DNA of 64,000 nucleotides. Origin: Erpobdella octoculata (taxonomy: Eukaryota > Annelida > Clitellata > Hirudinida > Erpobdellidae). Positions within the stretch are counted from its first letter, which is position 1; each line of letters opens with the position of its first letter. The notes under the pieces were generated by a model that did not search any database, had not been told where the DNA came from, and saw only the letters and a list, made by a program, of their open reading frames with translations. This document shows, piece by piece, positions 47,608 through 59,864 of the stretch. A program made the position numbers and the translations under genes. The stretch is from contig OZ022246.1 in the NCBI GenBank assembly GCA_963978895.1, positions 1,643,605 to 1,707,604 of the forward strand, in the 5' to 3' direction.

Positions 47608-49281
47608 TGTTTGTTTGTTTGTTTTCCAACCCGTAAAGTTGATCATTCTGGCGAGCGGAGGACCCGAGCGACTGGTGAGGATCATGGAGTCGTGCAATTA
47701 CGAGAAGCTGCTGTTGACCACCTCGCGCGTCCTCAAGGTCCTGTCCGTCTGTCCGACCAACAAGACTGCCGTTGTCGAAGCCGGCGAGTTGCTCTAGATG
47801 TTCTTTTTGTGGTTTTTTTAAGAGTTCTATTTTTAGATGACGGAGCGGTTAACATCATCATCATCATCATCATCGCTACCGTCATTTCTAAACATCATCA
47901 TCATCACTACCATCATTTCTGAACATCATCATCACCACTACCATCATTTCTAAACATCATCATCACCACTACCATCATTTCTGAACATCATCATCATCAC
48001 TACTATCATTTCTGAACATCATCATCATCACTACCATTATTTCTAAAACATTGTCGTCACCACTACCATTATTTCTGAACATCATCATCACTACCATCAT
48101 TTCTAAACATCATCATTACCATTATTATAAAACATTGACATATTATAAGTAATCGGTTGTTATTTATTTGATGTAATTAAATTGAACAGGGGGCCTGGGA
48201 GCCCTGGCTTCTCACCTTCGTCACCCGAGTCAGAGACTCCTCCACAACTGCATGTGGACGATCAGGAATCTTTCCGACGCAGCTACGAAAGTGGTTGGTT
48301 TTTATTTTTTAGTTGCCGATTCGTTGATTGCTGTGATTTTGCCATATTTGTTGGGTTTGCTCCTTGCAGTGCTCATCATTGTCATCATTATCATCATCTT
48401 CATCATCATCATCATCCTCATTATCGTCAACATCATCAGTCTCATTAGAATTCATAATTAATTTACACTTTAAACTTTCATTTGCATTAATTGAAACTAA
48501 CCTTCCTCTGTTGAAAATGCTTTTCATCATGATATGGTAATCGCCTTGGTAACCGGATCTGTCGATGTCCTATCAGGTTCTAATTGGTTTGCATATTTAA
48601 TCAGACATGGCTGTTGCCTTCGTGCTGTTGGAAAGTGATGTTGAAAATAATTGAACTGAGATGATGATGTTTATGGTGGTGGTAGGAGTAGTAATGATAA
48701 TGATGGTGGTAATTGAAGTAGTGATGATGATGGTGGTTGGAGTGGTGATGATGATGATGCTGGTGGTTGGAGTGGTGATGATGATGATGTTGGTTGTAGT
48801 GGTGATGATGATGATGATGATGGTGGTTGGAGTATTGATGATGGCGATGATGTTAGTTGTACTGTTGATGATGTTTAAAAAAACTAAAGAAATGCTCATT
48901 CATTCATAATTAGTACATCAATTTCTCTTCATCTGTTTTTTTCACGACTAAAAATATTATAAAATTGTAAGTAAGTTGTTTTTTTGTTCTTCTAAACGTC
49001 ACCACATCTCATTTCCACGTCGACAGGAAGGTGTCGAGATCATCCTGGAGACCTCCGTACAGCTGCTGTCCTCCGACGAGCTGGACATGGTCATCTGCTC
49101 CGCCGGCATCCTCTCCAACCTGACGTGTAACAATCAGGTCAACAAGATGTTCGTCTGCCAGCTGGAAGGCGTCGAGGCCCTCGTCTTCACCGTGAAGCAG
49201 GCCGCGGACAGGGAGGACATTACTGAACCTGCCGTACGTTCTCCATTCAGCCTTTTTGTTATGATTAATAAATCATGCTCA

Positions 49282-49334
<53 letters not shown>

Positions 49335-51937
49335 CAGATTTTGTTTAATAAATGTTTGATAACATTCTAACGAGATTCGTAAGGTCGTTGTTTTTTACTT
49401 TTAAATTTTTCCGCGCCGTCGTCGACAGGTGTGCGCCCTGCGTCACCTGACGAGTCGCCACGCCAACGCCGAGGTCGCCCAGGCCGTGATCCGCGAACAG
49501 CACGGCCTGCCCCCGCTGGTGAAACTCCTCCACCCGCCCAGTCACTGGCCGCTCATCAAGGCCGTCGTGGGTCTGATAAGGAATCTGGCACTGTGCCAGG
49601 CCAACAATCCTCAATTGAGGGAGCTCGGGGCTGTGCCGAGAATCGTCCAGCTGCTGATCAGGGCCCACCAGGAATTGCAGAAGGTAAGTGAAATGATATT
49701 TATGTACTATCTTCTTTTTAATTTAAAATATGCATGTTTATCTGCAAGCACATATTTTTTTTGGTATTTTATTTAAGCATATTACTGCTCGTTACTAGCA
49801 AATCGTATTAGAATATGTTAATTAGTTATCTTATCCAGTATGATAATTATTTATATCAATAAAATATGTTAATTAGGCATGTCATTAGATTGTGAGGTTG
49901 AATTTTGTTAATAAATCTGCATGTTTATAAATTGGTTTTATTAAGACACCAGAGTTAGATTAATAGTCAGACACTCTTTTATACTTTTATCTGTTTTGCA
50001 AAATAGACGAATAAATAATATTATATATATTATTTAATTGCATAAATGAATAAATATGAAAATAAAAATAATTTAACACAACAGTCATCGGGTGGCAGTG
50101 CGAACGACGGAGTGTTGATCGAAGGAGTGCGCATGGAAGAAGTGGTGGAGACGTGCGTCGGCTCCCTGCACATCCTGGCTCGAGACGTCCACAACCGGAC
50201 CATCATCAAGGAGCTGAATTGCATTCCACTGTTTGTCCAGGTTGGTGGCCGTAACCATGGATTGTTTGTATATATAACTAATTAAGAGTTTCTTTGAGTT
50301 TCCACTTGTTTCGAGCCTAGTTTTATTATCCGAAATCTGGTAATTATATAACCTGTGTAATTAGTTATATAACACGTGTAATTAATTATATAACATGTGT
50401 AATTAATTATATAACACGTGTAATTAATTATATAACACATGTAATTAATTATGTAACACGTGTAATTAATTATATAACATTTGTAATTAATTATATTACG
50501 TGTGCAATTAGTTATATAGCATGTGTAATTAATTATATAACACGTGTAATTAATTATATAACATGTGTAATTAATTATATAACATGCATAATTAATTATA
50601 TAGCATGTGTAATTAATTATATAACATGTGTAATTAATTATATAACATGTGTAATTAATTATATAATATGCTGGTTCCATCATTCGCAGCTGTTGTATTC
50701 TCCTCTCGAGAGCACCCAGAGAGTCGCAGCTGGCGTCTTGTGTGAGCTGGCAGCTGAGAAGGATGCTGTCGATGCTACCGAACAAGAGGGGGCTTTATCT
50801 CCACTCACTCAGCTCCTGCACAATAGAAACGAGGCAGTAGGTTGGTTATTGCGATGATGATGATGATGATGATGATTATAATTATCAAAGCTGTGATATT
50901 AATTATGATGATATTATCATAGCTGTGATAATTTTGATGATAAATGGTGGTATCATAGCTGTGATAATTATGACGATAAATGTTGGTAGCTGTGATAATG
51001 ATGACAAAAGCTTTGTTGATGATGGTGATGATAGCTAAGATGATAATGATGGTGGTGGTAGCTTTAATGATGTTGAGGGATTTAATACAAACTCTGGTAA
51101 AAGCTGTACTGACGGTGAGAATTACAAGGAAAGTTGCAATAGTATCAATCATGATAACAGTATGTGTGTAATTGAAACAAGCGGAAGAATTGTGCGTGTG
51201 GCGATTTCATCTCGTAATTACGACAAACTCTACGTGAAGTGTTGTTTTCGTTCCGCAGCCACCTACGCAGCGGCCATACTGTACAGGATGAGCGAGGACA
51301 AGTCGCCGGACTACAAGAAGCGGCTCTCCATTGAGCTGACGAATTCTCTCGTCCGTGGAGATCCAGCTTCCTGGAGCAGCAGAGTTAGGAGATTTTGTTG
51401 TTGTTGTTGCTGTCGGTGTCGGTGCTGGTTGTTCTGGAAATTTGTCGAAATCGTTTGATTTGTTGAAATAACATGATTTGTTGAAATGGTAATATGATTT
51501 GTGGAATTGGTATTATGATTTGCTGGAATGGTATTACGAGTTGCTGAAATGGCATTATGATTTGTTGGAAGGGTTCCATAATTTGCTTTTTGTTTGTTTG
51601 GTTTTTTTTTGACAATGTTTAACGTGGCGTCAGTCGCTAGACTTCTAGGCCACGAAGAAAGGGTTCTTTGCAGAGGCAGGCCATTTATAGGCGCCTACCC
51701 CTTTAGCAATGCGAGTGAACTCCTTGCTTAAGGGAGTTACGCTGGTGACGCCGGTGAGGCTTGAACTGCCGACCTAACGATCGACAGTCGAACGCTCTAC
51801 CGCTCTGCCACCAGCGCCTCGAATGACATTATGATTTGTTGAAATGCTTCTAAGATTTGTTGAGATGCTTTTTAAGTTCATCAAAATCATCAAACATTTA
51901 TTGTTGTCATCATAGCTGTGATAAGGATGATAATTGT

Positions 51938-52026
<89 letters not shown>

Positions 52027-52513
52027 CTTCCAGCTGCCCCAGGTGGAAGAACATCCGAACGATGAGATGTATCAACCGAACATCAACAGGAGTTACGCTC
52101 CGAGCATTCAAGGTGAGTAATTTTTTTCTACTTTATTGTTATCTGCGATGATTCATTTATATTAAATGTATTTATATTTTTCTAGTTTTATATGGATTAA
52201 ATTATTATTTCTTTTTTATAAAATTTTATTTAATTTTTTTTTTTAATTTTCAGACTACCCCACTTCCAACCACTCCCAACAGGGCTACCAATCCTCCGTG
52301 TCCGGCCAGCCGAAGCAGCAGGCCTACGTCGTTTCGAGCAAACCGAGCTCAGAGGTCGACGGGCCGTACCGCGGGGTCAGGTTTCCCGACCTGACGAAGA
52401 ACGTTCCCGACTCGCTGAGCGTCAGGTACTCCAACGACACCGGCTCGGTCGCCGTCCAGTCCGGACGGAGCATTCAGATGGACGCCGAACCGTGGTTCAA
52501 CACGGATGTCTGA
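44964..52513 (+). CDS. CTNNB1: Beta-catenin (armadillo), 14 coding exons
   Basis: Beta-catenin is the Wnt co-activator and cadherin linker. Exons: 44964-45036, 45284-45471, 45924-45989, 46248-46486, 46803-47004, 47639-47783, 48190-48290, 49027-49233, 49429-49683, 50085-50240, 50690-50840, 51259-51383, 52034-52112, 52254-52513; total 748 aa (human 781). The armadillo-repeat superhelix covers about residues 55-630, with conserved [137 protein letters not shown] and [10 protein letters not shown]. The alpha-catenin-binding region just before repeat 1 is present. The C-tail ends WFNTDV, matching the family's PDZ-binding end. The N-terminus is short ([11 protein letters not shown]...GYTQEQIN) and has no DSGxxS degron; an unseen upstream exon could supply one. 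Intron 6 has a GC donor (GCGAGT at 47784). The Gln normally preceding EG at the exon 7/8 junction is absent. Confidence 0.95.
45587..45772. mobile_element. hAT-like MITE (186 bp) in a beta-catenin intron
   Basis: The left end cagtgatttttttgcggccc and the reverse complement of the right end, cagagtactgcatggggtcg, share CAGWG and a following C/G-rich block. The right end is close to that of the element at 26755-26914 (gagtactgca, then c/t-ggggtcg). Interior ggccatttcagaggcc palindromes resemble that copy. The target duplication is weak (5 of 8). Confidence 0.6.
46487..46605 (+). repeat. 39-bp tandem repeat, three copies
   Basis: Three nearly identical units (gtgttaatttattcgagtaa then acaaatcgagtgattcgtg) begin exactly at the splice donor of beta-catenin exon 4. 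Confidence 0.93.
47784..48189 (+). other. GC-AG intron in beta-catenin
   Basis: Exon 6 must end ...GTTGTCGAAGCCG so that VVEAG continues to GLGALASHL, the conserved VEAGG block. The intron then starts GCGAGT, a strong donor except for C at +2, and ends gaacag. The nearest GT (five bases later) breaks the frame. The intron also contains a 30-bp minisatellite. Confidence 0.85.
47850..48120 (+). repeat. 30-bp minisatellite (catcatcatcac/accatcatttct)
   Basis: About eight diverging units of aacatcatcatcaccactac plus catcatttct, inside the GC-AG intron of beta-catenin. Confidence 0.9.
48660..48865 (+). repeat. (GATGATGGTGGTTGGAGTG)-type minisatellite
   Basis: Diverged tandem units based on gatgatgatg and gtggttggagtg in a beta-catenin intron. 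Confidence 0.88.
50335..50670 (+). repeat. 21-bp minisatellite, about 16 copies, in a beta-catenin intron
   Basis: The unit atgtgtaattaattatataac repeats about 16 times with small changes in the first four bases. Because 21 is a multiple of three, it keeps an open minus-strand frame of repeating Cys-Tyr-Ile-Ile-Asn-Tyr-Thr; nothing suggests it is translated. There are no unique spacers, so it is not a CRISPR array. Confidence 0.95.
51470..51600 (+). repeat. tgatttgttgaaatggtatta tandem repeat
   Basis: About six diverged copies of a unit of 20-25 bp (atgatttgttgaaatggtat) in a beta-catenin intron, continuing after the SINE at 51820-51880. Confidence 0.8.
51640..51822 (-). mobile_element. tRNA-derived SINE, family B
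   Basis: On the minus strand the head reads gaggcgctggtggcagagcg, with an A box TGGCAGAGCGG (plus 51800-51810) and a B box region GGCAGTTCAAGCC (plus 51758-51770). The tRNA-like fold is plausible. It interrupts the tgatttgttgaaat tandem repeat, which resumes on the other side. It differs from family A. Confidence 0.78.
51942..52024. repeat. (TA)n microsatellite close to a beta-catenin acceptor
   Basis: About 80 bases of TA ending nine bases before exon 13, so the polypyrimidine tract of that exon is reduced to aacttccag. Confidence 0.96.
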
Positions 52514-53273
52514 GGAGGGGGGGGGCTGATGCAAACATCGGTCTGGTTCTCTCGATGTCGTTTTTATGATCTGACGATGGATCTCTTTTCTTCTTTTTTT
52601 TAAAATAATTGTTTTTTTTTTCAAATTTTAGTTATAGCATAGTTGTTGAATTTGATTTCCGTCGCGTGACGACGTTTTGAAATCTTTTATTTTTAAGTTT
52701 CTATTGACGTTACGAAGCTTCCTCGAGGTTATTTTTACGGAGAAAGAAAAACGATTTTTTTTTATTCGCTTTTAAATCTCATTCTATTTCGATCTGGTTT
52801 TTTTTTTTATATTTATTTTATTTTCGGTGTTTTCGTAGCATCTCTCGTTTCCGATTCGTATCTCGTGTTTTTAACGTCTCTTTTCGGTGTTTTAGAATCG
52901 TTTCAAAGGGCACAATGGCTTCATGTTTCGCGCGGAAGTTCTTCAACAGGTGTGCCGCGTAAGATCTTAAGCACGTGCATTGCTGTGACACCACAGGTAG
53001 GTAGGTGTTCTTCTTCCACAGATTTCACCCCCCACCTCATGATACACAACAATAAGAGAGATGCAGTACTGTTGTACTGAAGCTGATATATGAGTGAAGT
53101 TTGGTGTCTTCAAAGAAATATTGGTGACTTAGGAGTTTTATGATCGTTCACTCCCTTTTTAATAATTCCCCCCCCCCCCGCTTGTCCCTGTAACTGAATT
53201 TTAATGCTAGTGAAGTTTGCGACAAGCTCGTTCAGCATTTCTCCTCTGAGTTATTTTTTGTCTAATAATTAAC

Positions 53274-53279
53274 AATAAA
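53274..53279 (+). terminator. Poly(A) signal AATAAA, beta-catenin
   Basis: First canonical hexamer downstream of the stop at 52511-52513. Confidence 0.5.
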
Positions 53280-55237
53280 CGATCATTTATTTAGTTGATC
53301 GTTTTCATCGTTGTGAACTTATCGTCGGTTTATATTTTTTTATTTGTTTGATGTATTTTTGATTGTATTTTTTCCCTGGAGAGCTGTAAGAAGTTATAAG
53401 ATTTTAATTTCAATTCGTTCAAAAAGGTGTTGAAAGGGGGTTCGTTGTGGGGCTCGCGGTCGCTCCCTGGTTGTTCGCCCCCTGATATCTCTCGGGGCAT
53501 GATTAATGGCGATGGTGGTTCGAGAAATGCTCGACTCCACGGGTATAGGGACAGCTTTCTCGCTGGAGAAGAGTTTTTATATGTAGGTAGAGTGTCATCA
53601 TCGCTGTGACATCATACAGCTACTCGGCAAGTTAAAAAATTCTTTTTCAAAATCTATAATTACTTTTCTGATCACTTGTTTGCTAATTTATAATCAACTT
53701 TTTACTATTAGTTCTACTTCGACGTTGCAGTTCACTACAGTTATTATGAGACCCTTGAAAAGGTTCACCCCACCGATATAGTTCACCCCCAGGGCCCCGG
53801 GCTTTCTGTCCTCTTCGGGAATCAATTTTTTTCGAGGACGAAATGCAGAGAGCAAACTTTTCCAGAGTTTAATGGGAGCAGACATTTTTTTTTGTCGCTC
53901 TTCATGTCAGGTGAAAAACAGGTGTTGTTGCAGTCAATCAAGTCAATTCTGATTGAGTTATCTTTTTCCCGATAAGCAGCAGACTGCTCGCCTCTTCCAT
54001 TTTGGAAACTGCCAGAGTTGTTGTTACGCTACATCCACGCGGAAATGCTTTCGAAAAGCTTATTTAGAAAGTATATCTTTGTAATTTGTAACAAAGAATC
54101 CATCATAAGGGGAACTTTATGCAATGGAACTTTATAGGGGAACTTTATGAGATGGGGGCAAGTCTGGTCTGATGGAAAAAATAAAAATCTCATTTTTAAA
54201 AATTACTCTTTTCCTATTTCCTCCCAAAAAAAACTGATGACCGGAGGAAGGGTTGTCGCAGGTACTTTTTCCAGAAATTTCCGAACCCCTCTTGTTATTT
54301 TTCCCCGCAAAAAAAGCCAGGAACTATATTTCCATTTTTCTTCCGCCTGCCCGAAAAACTAGTAACCCACTCAAATCCCCTGCCTCCGTCTCCTACGCCT
54401 ATGCTAAGAGAGGTCGAGCAAGCTTTCTACCGAAATAGGGGGCAGTTTAAAATACATCGACCTTGACCGCTCATTCGAGTTCATCAGCTATGTTTACAGG
54501 CCAAACAGCTGGGACTAGTACACAGATTTGGAGTAGGCTACATTACAATAGTCGTTTAAGATTGACAATATCTAGAGAAATGAGATCTAGCTAACAGTCC
54601 CGCATAACCGGATATAACCGGATATGGAAAGAGCCGATAAAGAGAGAAAATAACACACAGCGTAGTAGTGTAAATATCGATTGCTTCCATTCGACATTTT
54701 TTCATAGCGTGATACACTCGAAGGCGCCTCGGCACTGGGGGACCCGGGCAGTCAAGTCTCCCTCTCATTTCGATTAAACCGATTTTTTCTAAAGTTTTGT
54801 GACACAGATATTTTTCTACATATAACGATCAAATTGTTGCCTTGTTCATTATATATTTATATTTGGCCGGCCATTTTCCCTAAGGTAAGTCTACCCGGGA
54901 CTTGAAAGGTATGTACTCGTGGGTTCTTGTTTGAGCTTCGCCGCTCTCGAAAGCTGAAGACATTTTGAAGTTAACGCAACTCAATGTAATTTAATTTGAA
55001 TTTATATAGCGCATAATCTCATAACTTGTGCTTGCATTGCTCGCAGAGGGTTTAATTTCTGGATCTATTCGTGCCATGGGAATCCAGCTCGAAGCTGGTT
55101 GCCACAATTTCTGCTGTGCAGTTCTTTGCTTCAAAAGTAGAAAGCTTCTTGAATGTGCACACATTTTTCAATATATTTTTTTTATATTTTTCTTGATTGA
55201 TTTTTAAATAGGTTTCAGAGTAAATCCATTTCTCTCT

Positions 55238-55240
<3 letters not shown>

Positions 55241-55322
<82 letters not shown>

Positions 55323-55340
55323 TTCTGTCTCTCTCTCTCT
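55241..55340. repeat. (CT)n microsatellite
   Basis: A nearly pure CT run of about 100 bases with one ccctttctgt interruption. Confidence 0.96.
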
Positions 55341-55635
55341 CAGAATAGCAGTAGTGAGAGAAATCTGGATGGGAATAATAAACAATAATGCTTCGTTGGT
55401 TTTATTTTGAAGGACGGCGAACACACACACGCACGCAAGAGAAACACGCGTGTACAACACACACGCACGCAAGAGAAACACGCGTGTACAACACACAGTC
55501 GCACGTACGCCCAAGAGAGATTGCACAACTCGATGGCACCAAAGCAGCAGCCTGGCAAATAGCACTGCGCAGTGTAAGACAGCTTTTGAGTCACCTCTTC
55601 TTTGTACGTTAGGCGCCGTAAACATGTAACTTGTA

Positions 55636-55639
<4 letters not shown>

Positions 55640-55678
<39 letters not shown>

Positions 55679-55693
55679 GGAGCGTGCCTTAAG

Positions 55694-55751
<58 letters not shown>

Positions 55752-56040
55752 CATCGTTAGCATCATCATCATCGTCGTCGTCGTCGTTGTCATCGTCATC
55801 ATAATCATCATCTTCATCATCATCACCTTCATCATAATCGTCGTCATCGTCATCGTCGTCGTCGTCGTCATTATCATCTACATCTTTATCGTCATCGTCA
55901 TCGTCGTCGTCGTCGTCATTATCATCTACATCTTTATCGTCATCATCATCTTCTTCATCGCCATCGCCATCATCATCATCATCATTACCACAACCATAAC
56001 AGTAATAAATAGAAATATTATTTTTATTATCATTATCATT
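55640..56040. repeat. (TA)n arrays and CAT/CGT-rich trinucleotide tract
   Basis: Two TA arrays (55640-55674 and about 55696-55747) are followed by a long imperfect (CAT/CGT)n tract to about 56000, containing a direct duplication of the unit tcattatcatctacatcttt. Confidence 0.93.
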
Positions 56041-57609
56041 TTAAGTCATGTAAGAGTACAACGTAGATGATGACAACGCAAGACAAACCAGCCGCTGAAG
56101 AAGTCGATGACGTGACGTGGTGGAAGAAGTGAATGGAAAGATGGCTTAAGTTTGGAAAACTCCACTTCCTTCTCGTAATCGCTATTTCTTTATTATGTAG
56201 CTGCGCTTGTACCCCCCAACCACCAAGTAGCTACAACGGCTAACCGGCGGGCCGGCAGCCACAACTAGCCAGCCAGCCGCTATAGCTACGCTCAGCCATC
56301 ATCGTCAACATGTGCCTGGACACTGGACACACAACTAACTGCTTCATTGCTGTTTCTGAGCATTCGATTTTTTCCCCAAATGATGATGATGATTCCCGAC
56401 GTTTATGTCGTAGTCTGCAGTTGCGTGTCGTCTTGTGATTGTGTCGTGTCCAGTTGTACACTATTGTACATTTGTCCATATATAGTCAACGTAATATCTT
56501 CTTTCAGTGTGCACAAAGTGTGTTCAGTTTTACAGTTGTACTGTGTACATACGCAGTCATTGTGTGCACAATGTGTGTTCAGTTGTCCATAAGTAGTCAA
56601 CTTAGTCTCTGCTTTGAGTGTGTACTAAGTGTATACATATATAAGTACATACATATTCGTATAGGCGATGTAGGGATATTTACTTCATGATGTACATTTG
56701 TATATATCGACAATATGCCAAACCGATTTTCTATTTTAATTACATATTTTTACCAATGTTTCTCTGTCTGTCTGTCTGTTTGTTTCTCTGTCTGCTTCAA
56801 ATCTTGCAATCAATTTTTGAGTCACTTCCTGATGATAGATTTTTTTCAAATTTTGCATACATGCTCAAAATAGAAGACAATGCAATATTCAATTATTAGT
56901 TTTACAATAAGTCAATTAATTTAGATAATTTTAATTAATTTCGATATTTCGATATAATTAAGATATTTCGACTTTAATATAAAATAAAAGAGTAATATAA
57001 GAAAAAATTGATTGCAAAATTTGTGTTTTAATTACATATAAGAGCATTGGTTTTAAAAATTCGTTTTTAATTTACTTGTTCGATCTTGGCTTATAAAAAG
57101 ATATTTTGTAGCTTTTCTAAATTATTTGTATCCATTATGTCGTTTGTCTCATTATTTATTTTATTTATTATTAATGCATTAATGCATATTATTCATTAAT
57201 GCAACACAGCCCCCCATTCCCATTTCAACTTGGCTCGGAACAATACAGCTGGTTTTGTTATGTGCTCGCTCGAGTCCTTCTCGTCGGTCTCGTTGCTCGA
57301 GACCGAGTTCGAGTCGGTCGAGATGTTTTCCTCCATCTCGTTTTTGTACGCACCGCGCATCTCCGAGGACTCGGTTTCCTCACGCCTCGGTTTCTAGCGG
57401 TCATCTGGAATGTCGACGTCGACATGCTTGGCGCCGCTAAGCCGACTCGTAGCTACTCGGCTGGTGTACAAGCAGTACACTGTACACACGCACGCACGCA
57501 CGCTGCTTGGCGCCGGCGACGGCTAAAAATAGTTAAAAGAAACTGGCGAATCAATATCTGTGTACGTCGAGTGAATTTTCGCGTAGTTTGTATACGGATA
57601 GCTGCTGCA

Positions 57610-57800
57610 CTTGATTGGATTGACGGACGGATAGATGGGTGGATGGATGGATGGATGGATACATGGACGGATAGATGGATGGATGGACGGATGGATGGAT
57701 GGATAGATGGATGGATAGATGGACGGATTACGGATGAATGGACGGACGAGTGGATGGACGGACGAGTGGATGGACGGACGGAGATGGATTCAGGGGTGAA
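57610..57800 (+). repeat. (GGAT/GGAC)n degenerate tetranucleotide tract
   Basis: Imperfect gatggatggacggatagatg units. The Trp/Asp/Gly-rich plus-strand frame over it is a repeat product. Confidence 0.93.
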
Positions 57801-58074
57801 TGACGGCTGAATTGTGAATGAATGAATGAATGCTACAGCGTTTCAATGGAGTGGTGAATTATTGAATGAGAAAACATACGATACGGAAGCTGCTACACGT
57901 GCACGGATTGCACAACGTCCGTGAGAGCGAGCGAGCGGCCAGAGCGTCCGTGTGCGCGCAAACAAACACACGCACAATCGAGATCGTCCGAGTGTGTACA
58001 CACTATAGAAGCGAATTTATCCTTTAAAACTATAAATAAGATAGAAAGATAGCTAGAAAACAATACCAAAAAAA

Positions 58075-58082
58075 GAGAGAGG

Positions 58083-58148
<66 letters not shown>
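58075..58148 (+). repeat. (GA)n microsatellite
   Basis: A run of GA dinucleotides with two early interruptions. Confidence 0.95.
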
Positions 58149-58151
<3 letters not shown>

Positions 58152-59864
58152 GTACACACGTCCTCTTGCGTGCGTGTGATGGTTGGCCATCCTGCGTGTA
58201 CGACAGTGATGTGCACGCCGGCAGTGCCAGCTTCTTTGCTCGGAGCACGAGTTTGTTGTGGAGATTTGGACTACTAACACAAAACTTCTCTCTCTCTTTA
58301 TTTTTCGCTTTTTTTTTATAATCTTTGCTGCAATTCGGATAATTTCTTTTTAAATCAAATCTTCCATTTCCTTGAACATGATCGGATTAAATTATTAATA
58401 TTTAATTGAATTATTAATATTTAATTAACTAATTAATAATTACAGCGAAGAATTATTATTAATTGATAATCAAGTTGAGAATATCGATGGAATTTTCAAA
58501 AGCAATGTTGCTGATTTTGCATTGAGGGATTTTAGTTGTACCTACACTGTTTTCAATTCGTTGGATTTTTTTCACGGGGTGCATCTAACCACCGCATGCA
58601 TGATTGGCATAAGCAGTATGGCAGAAGTTAGTTCTACCTTTAATACTTACATTATTTACTATTATTAAAAAAATAAATAAACAGGCAAACCTAAAAAAAA
58701 ACAGAGTTTTTTTCACAAGTCCCTTATATTTTAGAAATCGGTTACTTTTCAATTAAATTCAATGCAAAATCTGTCTTCTAAAACAATTTTTAAAATTTCT
58801 ACATGTAAATATTTATGTGTTTTGTTGTTTTTTTAGTCAAATATTTAGAAAGACCCATGTAATTTTATTTGCATTTCAAATACTTTTCTTTGAGAGAATA
58901 TCCTCGTCAAGAGACTCCATCGACAAACCGAATGGGGGGGGGGGGCTGAAACTCCGCTCGATCCCCGTATTAACCCCCTCTCCCTCGGTGAACAATATCT
59001 TCCTATAAATAGAACATATATTAATTATCTTTAAATAATAATCAGATTTGTTTTTGTTTAATCTCATCCTTTACAAAATGTTGTTCTTAAATTTAAAAAA
59101 TATCGCAATTTTTTTCTCATCTTTTCAGCAATTTTTGGCCATTTTGTCATATTTTTCATTAAAATGTTAAAAAACAATTTTAGATGAACAAAGTTTTTTT
59201 TTAGAATTGAGTTTATGATTATCTGAATTTATCTGAATTTATTTGTATTTAAATTTATTTATCTTTAATTACATTACGTCTTTATCTTTATTATTATGCC
59301 AGTTCTTTCAATTTTTATTACACCTGTACTATTTCTATTTTTATTTATTTTTTGTTTATTATACCTATACTCATAGACTAATATTATGTTATAAGTCTAA
59401 TTGCCCATACTATTATACCTATTTCTCTTTTCTGCTTGACGAAACCGGTAAAGTGCGAAACGAAAATGTAAATAGCCATGTTTATATATATAACCGCAGA
59501 AATAATTTTTTAGTTAATTTACGAACGTTACCGTTTTATTTTTAATAATTAAATTTAAATTTTATTTTATTCAGTAATATTACAACGACGTTTATCGCTG
59601 TAAAAAGTTTACAGTGTAAACGGAATAAAATTAGAATGACTAAACAAAAATAGTGCTACTAATGGGGTATCAATAATAATAAAAATTATAAATTATTAAT
59701 AAATTAAAAAAATAAAAAGCAAAGAAATAAAATTATGCAAAAAAAAATAAAAAAAATGATAGTTTTAAAAGAAAAATAATGGTAAAACAAAGAAATAAAT
59801 AATTTAAAAATATAAGACAACCAATTAAATTAAATTAAAGTGAATAAATGAATATTTAAACTAG

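Larger units (their letters stand above)
52514..55630. other. Beta-catenin 3' UTR and downstream flank
   Basis: T-rich sequence follows the stop, and a canonical AATAAA lies at 53274-53279, giving a 3' UTR of about 0.8 kb. Further on are G-rich decayed repeats at 53420-53600 and 53740-53830. Another lies at 54120-54420 and contains the ctgatgaccgg motif, ending ctcctacgcctatgc like a hAT terminus. A ttgaatttatatagcgcata segment at about 55000-55020 resembles SINE tails. (CT)n lies at 55241-55340. No coding frame is supported. Confidence 0.6.
56041..59864. other. Repeat-rich intergenic or intronic DNA left of the right-edge gene
   Basis: The interval contains diverged copies of tgtgtgttcagttgt/ccata at 56440-56620, AT-rich DNA to 57190, a GC-rich island at 57200-57560 with a doubtful minus-strand exon, a (GGAT)n tract, (GA)n, and AT-rich DNA to the exon at 59865. 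Part may be 5' intron of the right-edge gene. Confidence 0.5.

Noticed and set aside
50282..50785. CRISPR-like array or repeat protein on the minus strand
   Set aside because: The units abut without unique spacers, the genome is animal, and the frame stays open only because the unit is 21 bp.
51640..51822. Functional tRNA gene
   Set aside because: A and B boxes are present, but the acceptor stem does not close and a long non-tRNA body follows, so a SINE is the better reading.
53694..53885. 63-codon minus-strand frame starting MSAPIKLW
   Set aside because: It lies in G-rich decayed repeat DNA downstream of beta-catenin, with no splice partner or recognised similarity.
55215..55625. 136-codon minus-strand frame with a poly(Arg-Glu) end
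   Set aside because: Its tail is the CT microsatellite and its Cys/Val/Leu-rich part comes from a duplicated acacgcacgcaagagaaaca repeat.
57199..57810. 203-codon plus-strand frame
   Set aside because: Its right half is the GGAT tract; the left half is opposite a more protein-like minus frame, and no start context or splice sites support it.
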